Origin: Hungatella hathewayi WAL-18680
GTDB lineage: Bacteria; Bacillota; Clostridia; Lachnospirales; Lachnospiraceae
DNA length: 64,000 nucleotides
NCBI RefSeq assembly: GCF_000235505.1
Contig: NZ_JH379027.1
Coordinates: 1,279,759 to 1,343,758, forward strand
Reading direction: 5' to 3'
Program-made: the position numbers and the translations under genes
The notes under the pieces: model-generated
What the model was told of the DNA's origin: nothing
What the model saw: the letters and a program-made list of their open reading frames with translations, nothing else
The model's database searches: none
In this document: positions 24,323-32,793 of the stretch, one piece after another
Layout: the number at the start of each line of letters is the position of its first letter
Position numbering within the stretch: the first letter of the stretch is position 1

Positions 24323-25195
24323 ATGATGGATAAGAAGCTGAAGGGGCATTTGGCGGCGTTTTTTTGTGCGATTGTGTGGGGGACCACGTTTATTTCTACG
24401 AAGGTGTTGCTGCGGGAGTTTCCGCCGCTGGATATTCTGTTTTATCGGTTTCTGCTGGGGTATGTGATGCTGTGGCTGGCGCGTCCCAAGTGGTTTAAAC
24501 CGGCGAAACTAGCTCATGAGCTCTATTTTCTGGCGGCTGGGGCCAGCGGGGTGACAATCTATTATCTGTTGGAAAATGTGGCGCTGACTTACTCTTTGAC
24601 AGCCAATGTAAGCATTATTATATCAGTAGCACCATTTCTTACTGCGTTGATTGCGCATTTTGTGTTGAAAGATGAGAAGATGAAGAAGAACTTTTTCATC
24701 GGGTTTGTGGTGGCGATACTGGGTGTGGCGCTGGTGACATTTAATGGAAGGGCGGTTTTAAAGCTGAACCCATTGGGAGATATGCTGGCTGTGGGAGCGG
24801 CGGTGGTCTGGGCTTCCTACTCCATCATTATCAGGAAGATGGGAAAATATGAGTATCCGGTTATTTTTACGACGAGAAGGATATTCTTTTATGGATTATT
24901 GCTGATGATTCCGCTGTTAAAGCCTATGGGCTTTGCTTGGAATCCGGCGGCGGTGACACAGCCGGTGTATCTGTTTAATTTCCTGTTTCTGGGGATTTGC
25001 GCCTGCGCGCTGTGTTTCTCGGTGTGGAGTTATGCGGTGGATACGCTGGGGGCTGTTATCAGCAGCAACTATATTTATGCGGTGCCGGTGATTACGGTGG
25101 TGACGTCGGCGATTGTGCTGAAGGAGCCGATTACACCTATGGGGGTGGCCGGCATGGTACTGACAATTGTGGGACTGGTGATATCGGCCAGATAG
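24323..25195 (+). CDS. EamA/DMT family transporter
   Basis: A 290-residue inner-membrane protein with about ten membrane segments and two EamA halves, starting FFCAIVWGTTFISTKVLLREFPPL. The second half ends with AVPVITVVTSAIVLKEPITPMG. Members export small metabolites or amino acids. It is closely similar to the protein at 53359 (same GTTFISTKVLLR segment), so the window holds two paralogues. The start is one of two adjacent ATGs; the SD is weak. The metallophosphoesterase gene begins 12 bp after its stop, so the two form a transcript. Confidence 0.88.
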   Translation: MMDKKLKGHLAAFFCAIVWGTTFISTKVLLREFPPLDILFYRFLLGYVMLWLARPKWFKPAKLAHELYFLAAGASGVTIYYLLENVALTYSLTANVSIIISVAPFLTALIAHFVLKDEKMKKNFFIGFVVAILGVALVTFNGRAVLKLNPLGDMLAVGAAVVWASYSIIIRKMGKYEYPVIFTTRRIFFYGLLLMIPLLKPMGFAWNPAAVTQPVYLFNFLFLGICACALCFSVWSYAVDTLGAVISSNYIYAVPVITVVTSAIVLKEPITPMGVAGMVLTIVGLVISAR

Positions 25196-25207
25196 GATGA
25201 CATAATA

Positions 25208-26947
25208 TTGAAGAGACAGATTAGGATTATAATAGCGGGCCTGGTGCTGATTGCAGCGTGCATCGGTCTGTTTTGGATAATAAAATTGGGAACGGGCGAT
25301 AGAACGTCCGATGGCGGAAAAGAGACTACGGAGTGGAGCGAACCTTCGTCTGAAAATGGAGAGGAATCCGGGGATGTGGCGACACCGGCAGACGTGGAGT
25401 CTGAGGCGGATGATGATGTGGAGTCGGAAACGGCTGTGGAAGCGGGAGCCGATGTGGAACGGGAGACGAATACCGCACTGCCTTCCTGTCGAACTAGATG
25501 GAAGAAGAGCGGGGATACGGAGCCGGTGGAAGAGGTGAAAGGGCCTCCGAAAATCATAATTGCCTCGGACCTCCATGTGTTGGCGAAGGGGCTGACGGAT
25601 GGGGGAGCGGTCTTCACGAAGAAGATGGATGACGGGAAGACGACTCTTTACAGCGGCGAAATCGTGGAGGCATTTCTGGACGAGGTGCTGGTGGAGCGGC
25701 CGGACGCGCTGGTCCTCAGTGGAGATTTGACCTTTGAGGGAGAGCGGCTGAGCCATCTGGAACTGGCCGGAATGCTGAAAAAGGTGCAGGACGCCGGCAT
25801 CCAGGTACTGGCGATACCGGGAAACCATGATATCAATAATCCAAGGGCGTCAGCGTACTTTGATGCCGATGATATGACGGATGATACGGCTGGGTACCGG
25901 GTGGAGAAAAGCGGTGGTTCGGATAAAGCGACTGGTAAGGAGATGATGGACGGGGAGGCGGAAAAGAAGGCTGGCGAGCCGGGGATGGCAGACCGTGTGA
26001 TAGAAACGGGAACCGGCGGAGCAGAAACAGAGGACAGCAGGTTAGAATCATCAGCGAACCAGGAGCAGACCGGCGAAGCATCGGAAAAGGCCCCTGACGA
26101 ATCCATCACCGCGGCAGAGTTCGCAGAGATATACGGAGAATACGGCTATGAGCAGGCCGTCAGCCGGGATGAGAACTCCTTAAGTTACATCTATCCACTG
26201 CGGGACGACGTCTGGATGATGATGCTGGACACCAATCAATATGACCCGGTGAATTTGGTAGATGGCGATATCCGGCCGGAAACCTACCAATGGATGATAC
26301 AGGAGCTGGACAAAGCAGATGAGGCTGGAATCATGGTAGTCCCCATAGGGCACCACAACATCCTGTCAGTCAGCCGTCTCTATACCAGGGAGTGCATGAT
26401 ATGGAGCAGGGCCTCCGCCATCTGGCTGTTTGGCGAACACAACCTGCCTCTGTATCTGAGCGGCCATCTCCATGTACAGCGGATGAAAAAATACAAGACA
26501 GAGCCAGGTGTCCCCAAAGAAGCCTACGGCGTTCATGAAATCGTGACCAGCTCCCTGGGAATGACACCCCACCAGTACGGCATCCTGACATGGGATGATA
26601 ATTACCAGCTGGAATATCAGGCCAGACGCGTAGACGTAGAGAACTGGGCCAGACGCACCGGAAGCCAGGATGAAAACCTGCTGAATTTCAACCAGTACAG
26701 CAAAGACTGGTATTACCATGTAGTAGAGAAAAAAATATTGAAAAACCTTCACGATTACCCGGAAGACATCAAGCAGGACATGGCCCACCTCTACGCCGAT
26801 GTCTTATACCACTACGGCGCCGGAGAAACGATGAATCAAAAAGACGTGGAAACCACCCGCGGCTACCGCATGTGGGAGCGCCTCCTGCCGAATGATAAAA
26901 AGTTTGGGGATATTAAGATGATGCTGAAGGATATGAAAGAGAGCTAA
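25208..26947 (+). CDS. Secreted or anchored calcineurin-like metallophosphoesterase
   Basis: A 579-residue protein. Residues 5-24 form a membrane or signal segment (IIIAGLVLIAACIGLFWI), followed by an acidic linker (residues about 35-105). The phosphoesterase domain shows IIASDLHVL, VLSGDLTFEGE, IPGNHDIN, GHHNIL and LSGHLHVQ, which hold the usual Asp, His and Asn metal ligands. A low-complexity insertion of about 75 residues rich in Glu, Lys and Gly splits the domain after GNHD. The start is TTG 25208 with AGGATGA upstream; no ATG fits. The substrate (nucleotide, lipid or teichoic acid part) is not determined. It lies in one transcript with the EamA transporter. Confidence 0.82.
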   Translation: MKRQIRIIIAGLVLIAACIGLFWIIKLGTGDRTSDGGKETTEWSEPSSENGEESGDVATPADVESEADDDVESETAVEAGADVERETNTALPSCRTRWKKSGDTEPVEEVKGPPKIIIASDLHVLAKGLTDGGAVFTKKMDDGKTTLYSGEIVEAFLDEVLVERPDALVLSGDLTFEGERLSHLELAGMLKKVQDAGIQVLAIPGNHDINNPRASAYFDADDMTDDTAGYRVEKSGGSDKATGKEMMDGEAEKKAGEPGMADRVIETGTGGAETEDSRLESSANQEQTGEASEKAPDESITAAEFAEIYGEYGYEQAVSRDENSLSYIYPLRDDVWMMMLDTNQYDPVNLVDGDIRPETYQWMIQELDKADEAGIMVVPIGHHNILSVSRLYTRECMIWSRASAIWLFGEHNLPLYLSGHLHVQRMKKYKTEPGVPKEAYGVHEIVTSSLGMTPHQYGILTWDDNYQLEYQARRVDVENWARRTGSQDENLLNFNQYSKDWYYHVVEKKILKNLHDYPEDIKQDMAHLYADVLYHYGAGETMNQKDVETTRGYRMWERLLPNDKKFGDIKMMLKDMKES

Positions 26948-26990
26948 AGAGTCATTAATTGTAGGATTTATGATAGAGGGAAAGATAAAC

Positions 26991-27032
26991 AAGGTGCAGT
27001 GATACGACAAAATGTCATATCTGCTGCACCTT
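26991..27032. terminator. Bidirectional terminator
   Basis: A 9-bp stem AAGGTGCAG / CTGCACCTT between the convergent metallophosphoesterase and heparinase genes, with ATTTTATTT on the plus side. Confidence 0.65.
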
Positions 27033-27047
27033 ATTTTATTTACAGGT

Positions 27048-28862
27048 TTATTTTATTTTTAACACCAACTGATTCCCATCCATCGTCACCAATGTCCTGT
27101 ACACATCGTGCTTCCATGCCAGTTTGAGGCGGGCGTCGGTGATGGGGATGATTTCGGTCTGGATGGCGGAAGCGCCTTCTATCTGGCAGGTGCCAAGGGC
27201 GCCGATTTGGAGGGTGCTGCCCTGGAGGGTGGGCTCCTCGTAGGTCATCAGGGACAGAACGACTGGGCGGGTGTCGCCGTCGTAGGTGTCGGTGATGGTG
27301 ATGCATCCGTCGGACATGCCCGTTTCTCCCTTATCCAGACGGGCCAGGCGGCGGTAGGAGCGGATGTTTTCATCCGGGTAGGCCGCGGCGATGTCCATGG
27401 AGATTTGACCAAAAGTGTTATTTAGCTCGTAGGAGACATCGTCAGCCCGGTATTCGGGGCCGTTTAACTGGGTGACATCTCCGAAGGTGGGCAGGTTGTG
27501 GTAGCGGGACTGCATGGTCCAGATGGTGTAGCGCTCCGGGGAGAAGGTCTTCTTGGAATAAGTCTCTACCCCGATATCAATGAAGAGCGGTCTGCCATTT
27601 TTGTAAATGGTAAAGCTGCCGGTATCATTGTGGTTGTGGCTGTCGTCATTGTCCCCCGCCTTGACAGCCAGATAAAGGTTATCGTCCCGGGTGATGAACA
27701 GACCGGCGCTGGGGTAGAACATATCCGGGTGGGATAGAACTACCTGCCTGTCGCAGTTCATCATCTCTTGATGGGTAAATATCGTCTGAAGACGGTAGAA
27801 CAGACTGTGCTCCTCCGGCAGCAGCGGCGATTCGGACGCCTGGTAATCGGCGGCCGCAAAGGCCATCAGCTCCTGGTTGCCGGTCCGTTTCCCAAAGAGG
27901 AACTCTCTTGCATTGCAGCGGCCCGCCACCGGGGAGCAGTCTGCAAAGTTTACATAATATTCCCCATCCACATGGGCATTCAAAATATAGGACGCGATAT
28001 TGCGCACCTTCTCCTGCCGGTAGACAGAGACAAAGGCGTCGCCCGTGATACCGTTCAAAACTTCCAGCGCATTAAACAGCGTAAGTCCCGCGTGCCGGTA
28101 ATACTGGGCTCCCTCGTCGCAGCACCCGTCCACCCCATACTCATCCAGAAAATAATCCAGACTCTTACAGGCCTTCTCAAACATTTCCCGCTCCCGCTCA
28201 TGAGGCGTCTCCCTGGTAAATGCAGCCAGCAGCACATTCTGCGTGCACCAGGAGGTCCAGTTGTTCATATGACTCTCCCCGTCGCCCATCCACCAGAAAT
28301 GCTCCTCCAGATAAGGCCGGAAAATGCGTTTCTCCAAATTCTCATTGACGACAGTCGAGACCGCCGGACTGATATCTGCAAATGCATCCCGAAGCAGATA
28401 CTCCGCCACTCCCAGAACCGCCCCCGTCTCCGCCGCGAACAAATCCACCACCGGCCTCGTCACATCCGGCAGGATAAACTGCGGCGTATCCCGGATATAG
28501 GAGTTGTGGGCCGGAAGCTGCCAGGCACTCTCCCCGCAGATGAGGAACACGTAATTGATGATATCATCCAGAAACCGTCCCTCCCCCTCCACACATTCCG
28601 CCAGAATCAAATCATTCAGCGTCGTCCGCCGCTCAAACAAAAGCGTCTGATAACGCTCCCGGTCTCCCGTCCTGCAAAAATCCATAAAATCCGTCGCCAG
28701 TATCACCGGAGGCCGCCGCCCAAGATGGGCCTCCCCGTTTTCCACCAGCTGGGAAGCTATCTCCCGCGGCACATTTCCCCACGCCTTTCTGTCCGTACTG
28801 GGCGGACATGGAAGAAATCGCGTCAATGGCATTGTAATCGTCTTGGAAATCTCACTAATCAT
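27048..28862 (-). CDS. Heparinase II/III family polysaccharide lyase-like protein
   Basis: A 604-residue protein without a signal peptide. It has an alpha-barrel N-terminal half and a beta-sandwich C-terminal half carrying the heparinase II/III signature HNHNDTGSFTIYKNGRPLFI near the middle, then VETYSKKTF and WTMQSRYHNLPTFGD. Such enzymes cut uronic-acid polysaccharides or oligosaccharides by beta-elimination and leave unsaturated uronic acids, the substrate of the GH88 enzyme at 36429. ATG 28862 is chosen because GGGAGGAAC lies 8 bp upstream. That SD is part of a 15-bp stem (28869-28926). It is the last gene of the leftward half of the locus. The exact substrate is unknown. Confidence 0.85.
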   Translation of the reverse strand: MISEISKTITMPLTRFLPCPPSTDRKAWGNVPREIASQLVENGEAHLGRRPPVILATDFMDFCRTGDRERYQTLLFERRTTLNDLILAECVEGEGRFLDDIINYVFLICGESAWQLPAHNSYIRDTPQFILPDVTRPVVDLFAAETGAVLGVAEYLLRDAFADISPAVSTVVNENLEKRIFRPYLEEHFWWMGDGESHMNNWTSWCTQNVLLAAFTRETPHEREREMFEKACKSLDYFLDEYGVDGCCDEGAQYYRHAGLTLFNALEVLNGITGDAFVSVYRQEKVRNIASYILNAHVDGEYYVNFADCSPVAGRCNAREFLFGKRTGNQELMAFAAADYQASESPLLPEEHSLFYRLQTIFTHQEMMNCDRQVVLSHPDMFYPSAGLFITRDDNLYLAVKAGDNDDSHNHNDTGSFTIYKNGRPLFIDIGVETYSKKTFSPERYTIWTMQSRYHNLPTFGDVTQLNGPEYRADDVSYELNNTFGQISMDIAAAYPDENIRSYRRLARLDKGETGMSDGCITITDTYDGDTRPVVLSLMTYEEPTLQGSTLQIGALGTCQIEGASAIQTEIIPITDARLKLAWKHDVYRTLVTMDGNQLVLKIK

Positions 28863-28926
28863 AAAAAAGTTCCTCCCTGTTATCAAATACGAATCATCTC
28901 ATCCGTCTATCATAACAGGGAAGAAC
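28863..28926 (-). promoter_or_regulatory. Terminator hairpin overlapping the heparinase ribosome site
   Basis: On the minus strand a 15-bp stem (28926-28912 with 28883-28869, one G-U pair, 28-nt loop) is followed by six T and then directly by the ATG at 28862. The 3' arm contains the SD AGGGAGGAAC. One structure can thus end transcription from the upstream regulator genes and hide the ribosome site. Confidence 0.65.
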
Positions 28927-28968
28927 TTAGAAGAAAATGTGTTTTTTTATGGAATAAATATACTATCT

Positions 28969-30573
28969 TTACGAGTTGGTTTTCTGCTGTACATACTCCC
29001 TCGGTGAAATCCCCTCCACCTTCTTAAACACCTTGCTGAAATAAAACGCGCTCTCAAATCCCAGCTCATTTGCCACCTCATAAATCTTCATATCCTGCTC
29101 CAGCAGCAGGGTTTTGGCCTTGCTGATTTTCATCTGGGTAATGTACTCGGAGAAGCCGATATCACAGGTCTTTTTAAACAGCACGCTGAGATAGTTGGGG
29201 CTCAGTCCGAAAATGCCGGCCACATCGTTGAGAGTCAGCCGTTCCTCGATATGGCTCTGGATATATTTCTTCACGTTGGTGATGACGTGCTCCTTGTAGG
29301 TCACCTTCTTGGATTTCAGCGTCTCGCACAGCCCATCCCGCAGGGTTTTCATCCAATCCAGCACCTGCTCCACATTGCCCAGGCGGTAGATGGAGCGGTA
29401 GCCGTCAGAGTAATCCGCAAAGATTTCCGACAGCGTCGTCTCCCCCTCCGGCAGCAGGGAAATCGCCAGGTACAGGATATTGCAGGCCCCGTCGATGGCC
29501 TGGAGATAGCGCATGGGATTGGAGGCAAAGACATCCATAATCTGTGTCAGCGTATCATACAGCACATCCGTGTCAAACTCCTCAAACGCCTGGGTGATAT
29601 CATTTTTGAACACCGAGATGTTAAAGGAATTCTTGTGGGCTTCCGGCGTCGCCTGGTTGCAGTTGACAATCGGGTGTTCCCGGTCCGCCATGGCGAAGGC
29701 CATTCTGGCGTCCTGGAAGGACTCGCATATCTTGAGCGGCGCATCCACCGCGGAACCAATCCCCATGGACAGCCACACGTTGAAATAATTGTGTGCCATG
29801 GAGGAGGCATTGGTCAGCGCCTCCATCATTTTCCCCAAATCCATGTCCTCTGTGGTGGGGAAATGAAACAGCACCACAAAGTGCTTCATATCCAGCGATA
29901 TCACATGGCAGGGCAGATGCTTGTTTAAAATGTCCCCGGCCATCTGAATCGTGCTGTTGTACAGGTTGAGCAGCTTCTCATGCTCCATCCCCGCCGCCTG
30001 GGATTCCTCGTGAATCTCACACTGAACCACCACATAACACCGGTCAGAGAAGTCCAGGGACAAATCCCGCACCTGAAGCTCAAACTGTTCCTCGCTGTCA
30101 AACAGATTGTGAAGCAGCCGCAGGAAGAATTTGTCGTGGTAAATCTGCAGCAGGGGCTTGCCGGTGGAACGGATTTCCTCCGTCGCCTTCAGCTCTTTCA
30201 GCCGCTCCAACGCCCGCCCCACGGATTCGCCCAGGGTATTGGCGTCCAACTCCAGCTTCACCAGATAATCCACCACCTGGTAGGACAATGCCTCCTTCAC
30301 CAGTTGGAATTCCTCATAGCTGGTCAGGATAATAAACAGCGGTATCTTCCCGTAAGTCTCCTGACAGGTCTTGGCCAGCTCCAGCCCGTTCATAATGGGC
30401 ATGCGGATGTCGGTGATGACAAGCTCCGGCGAGTACTCCTCAATCAGTTCCAGGGCATTGGCCCCGTTGACGGCCGTGCCGCACACCTCAATCCCGTAGT
30501 CCGCCCAGTTCAGCATGGATTTGATGCCAATCTGAACCAGCGGTTCATCGTCCACAATCAACAGTTTAATCAT
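28969..30573 (-). CDS. AraC-type response regulator (YesN-like)
   Basis: A 534-residue cytoplasmic regulator. The receiver domain (1-120) has LIVDDEPLVQIGI, the phosphoacceptor Asp in VITDIRMPIMNG and the KL of the last strand. The middle 300 residues form the variable YesN linker, and the last 100 hold two HTH motifs (LTLNDVAGIFGLSPNYLSVL and MKIYEVANELGFESAFYFSK). Its ATG overlaps the kinase stop as ATGA, so the pair is translationally coupled. It should activate the divergent transporter genes from 32794 on, when phosphorylated by the neighbouring kinase. Confidence 0.92.
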   Translation of the reverse strand: MIKLLIVDDEPLVQIGIKSMLNWADYGIEVCGTAVNGANALELIEEYSPELVITDIRMPIMNGLELAKTCQETYGKIPLFIILTSYEEFQLVKEALSYQVVDYLVKLELDANTLGESVGRALERLKELKATEEIRSTGKPLLQIYHDKFFLRLLHNLFDSEEQFELQVRDLSLDFSDRCYVVVQCEIHEESQAAGMEHEKLLNLYNSTIQMAGDILNKHLPCHVISLDMKHFVVLFHFPTTEDMDLGKMMEALTNASSMAHNYFNVWLSMGIGSAVDAPLKICESFQDARMAFAMADREHPIVNCNQATPEAHKNSFNISVFKNDITQAFEEFDTDVLYDTLTQIMDVFASNPMRYLQAIDGACNILYLAISLLPEGETTLSEIFADYSDGYRSIYRLGNVEQVLDWMKTLRDGLCETLKSKKVTYKEHVITNVKKYIQSHIEERLTLNDVAGIFGLSPNYLSVLFKKTCDIGFSEYITQMKISKAKTLLLEQDMKIYEVANELGFESAFYFSKVFKKVEGISPREYVQQKTNS

Positions 30574-32465
30574 AACTTTTTCTCCCCTTCATCTAACGGA
30601 TTCTCCGGTATGGAAATGTCCTCGTCCCCCGGTATCACACAGGGAATCAGAATCCGCATTGTCGTATATTCTCCGGGCACGCTCTCGATGGTAATGCCGT
30701 ACTCCGGTCCAAAATCATATTTGATTCTCTGGTTCACATTGTGGATGCCCACCTGCTTGAAGAAATCCGCCTTGGTCTTACCCTCATCGTCATTTGACAG
30801 CACCCGTTCAATCACATCCGGCGTCATACCGATGCCGTTGTCCGTGATGGAAATGTCAAGCAGTCCGTCGGTCCGCTTCACATCCACCACAATCTTCCCG
30901 GCCGTCCCCTTGGGTTCAATGCCGTGGAAGAGAGCATTTTCAATAATCGGCTGTAAAGAGAACCGGTGTATCCTGCACTGATACAACTCCTCCGATTCAA
31001 TGTGATATTCGATGGAAATGCTTCCGCCATACCGGTACTGCTGAATCAGAAAATAATCCTTCACCAAATCCAGCTCCTCACGGAGTGTGACAAGGGAGCC
31101 GGTCCCCTTGGCGATGCTCTTCATCAGCCGGGCCAGGGCGGTGGTCATCTCCGCAATGCCGCTGGCGCCCTGAATCGTGGCCATCCATTTGATGGAATTC
31201 AGCGTATTATACAGGAAATGCGGGTTAATCTGGCTTTGCAGAATCTGATACTGTAAATCCTTCTTCTGCTGTTCGTCGGCCACCCGCTTGTCCATCAGCG
31301 TCACCACGCTCCTCGACAAGTCATTAATGCCCTTCCCGATATCCCCAATCTCATGGTCCCACTCAATGCTCTCATCCCGGGAGAAATCGCCAGCGGAGAT
31401 AGCGTCGATTTTCTTCTTCACCAGGGCGACCGGCTGGCTGATGGTCCGATTGAGAAGATACATCAGCGCCCCGCCCAGGGACAGAATCACCAGGCAGATG
31501 GCAAACATCAATAATATGTAGAACCTCCGCTGTGCCTGAAGCTGCTGCTCCGAGAGAATCTGGTACAGACACCAGCCCTCCGGCTCCAGCGCTCTCGACA
31601 CCAGGGTTCGGTGGGAGCCGTCGGCCATGCGGACCGTCTGGGCCCTGGTACCGGAGTCCAGCACATTCTGGCTGATATCCGTTTCCACCGTGAAATCCGG
31701 GGACATTTCCACAACATGGTCCCCATCAATCCGGTAGAATTTGCCGCCCATGGAAAAGTACAGGGCGCTGTCGTCCGCCAGTGGATAGGATTTCAAATAA
31801 TCTGTCACGATATTGGAGGAGATGGACAGGTAGGTCCACCCGATAATATCGGAATTGTAGCTCTTGTAGACTGGACGCACGAGAGGAATGATGGGATTGT
31901 TCCCGCTGATATTGAAAAACGGGTCATCCACAAATCCAATCCACTGATAGTCCGGGCTGTTATATAAATAGGAATAAAAATCTGCACTCAAAAGTCTTTG
32001 TACGTTATGAGGCGAACTTTCGCCAGACAAGTAAATGAACTGGAGCAGATTGTTGGCGTTATCGGAGGAGATAATAAGCCGGGTCATGTACTTTTGGGTA
32101 CTGGATGCCATATACTCTTCCTTCACCCTGTCGAAGGTGGCAAGAGCGATGGTCCTAAGCCCTTTATCCTCCCTGGAAGCGTAGGTCATCCGTTCCTTCC
32201 CCTTGAAACTCTCCAGATAGCTCAACACCTGATTGTTGGCCAGCAGCCAGTCGTTAAAATAAAGGATATCTTCCATATCGGAATTGACGCTGTTGGCCAC
32301 CAGCTGAAGATTGAACTCAGCGGTCTGAATCTGGTTCCGATGGAGAAAGGACTGGAAGACGGAGAAGCAGACAGCCACGGTGATAAAGGTAATAATCAGG
32401 GTAATGCCCGCCGTCATGGCAATGATTCTGCCCCGGATGGTTTTTGCAAAAAATGATTTCTTCAT
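30570..32465 (-). CDS. Membrane sensor histidine kinase (YesM-like)
   Basis: A 631-residue kinase. It has membrane segments near residues 15-38 and 311-335 (LLMFAICLVILSLGGALMYL) with a large outer Cache-like sensor between them. HAMP follows, then the His box QINPHFLYNTLNSIKWMA with the phosphoacceptor His, and an ATPase domain with ENALFHGIEPKG and ITDNGIGMTPD. Family YesM kinases sense sugars or binding-protein states and signal to YesN. The leader contains a run of eight G (on the plus strand) and a promoter at 32526-32554. The start ATG has AGAAGGAA upstream. Confidence 0.92.
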   Translation of the reverse strand: MKKSFFAKTIRGRIIAMTAGITLIITFITVAVCFSVFQSFLHRNQIQTAEFNLQLVANSVNSDMEDILYFNDWLLANNQVLSYLESFKGKERMTYASREDKGLRTIALATFDRVKEEYMASSTQKYMTRLIISSDNANNLLQFIYLSGESSPHNVQRLLSADFYSYLYNSPDYQWIGFVDDPFFNISGNNPIIPLVRPVYKSYNSDIIGWTYLSISSNIVTDYLKSYPLADDSALYFSMGGKFYRIDGDHVVEMSPDFTVETDISQNVLDSGTRAQTVRMADGSHRTLVSRALEPEGWCLYQILSEQQLQAQRRFYILLMFAICLVILSLGGALMYLLNRTISQPVALVKKKIDAISAGDFSRDESIEWDHEIGDIGKGINDLSRSVVTLMDKRVADEQQKKDLQYQILQSQINPHFLYNTLNSIKWMATIQGASGIAEMTTALARLMKSIAKGTGSLVTLREELDLVKDYFLIQQYRYGGSISIEYHIESEELYQCRIHRFSLQPIIENALFHGIEPKGTAGKIVVDVKRTDGLLDISITDNGIGMTPDVIERVLSNDDEGKTKADFFKQVGIHNVNQRIKYDFGPEYGITIESVPGEYTTMRILIPCVIPGDEDISIPENPLDEGEKKL

Positions 32466-32495
32466 ATTGTGCCATTCCTTCTTATGTAAATACTT

Positions 32496-32503
32496 GGGGG
32501 GGG
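32496..32503 (-). repeat. Homopolymer tract (G8, plus strand) in the kinase leader
   Basis: Eight G on the plus strand, flanked by AAATAC and GTATTT that can pair. It lies between the promoter and the start of the sensor kinase. Confidence 0.6.
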
Positions 32504-32525
32504 TATTTGTAAATTCTTTAAGAAA

Positions 32526-32554
32526 AGTATGATATATAAATTGTTAAATGTCAA
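32526..32554 (-). promoter_or_regulatory. Promoter of the YesMN pair
   Basis: Minus strand: TTGACA (32554-32549), 17 bp, CATACT (32531-32526). Confidence 0.6.
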
Positions 32555-32710
32555 TAAAAACATAGGGAGAAAGCCGTGCTGTACAATGCAAAATGTATAC
32601 AAAGATAAAAAAATACTGTAAAATCATAAAATATTACATGTTTTGGAAATGGTGAAAACCGCCGGATGTAATTGTGAACAAATCATGAATAAATAGTGAA
32701 TCTTTTACAA

Positions 32711-32750
32711 GAGAATTTCCATTCTCCGGGGCGGCTATTTCCGCTATACT
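32711..32750 (+). promoter_or_regulatory. Activator-type promoter of the first ABC transporter operon
   Basis: TATACT (32745-32750) has no good -35 at 17 bp. Instead an inverted repeat GAGAAT-TTCC-ATTCTC (32711-32726) covers that place, with GTGAA/TGAAT repeats just upstream (32677-32702). This suits activation by the divergent AraC-type regulator. Confidence 0.45.
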
Positions 32751-32793
32751 GTGTACATAGCAATTACATATATCTAACGAGGAGGAAGTAAAC

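Noticed and set aside
27768-29027. 419-codon plus-strand frame opposite the heparinase-like gene
   Set aside because: Antisense shadow of a gene with clear motifs and SD; no independent support.
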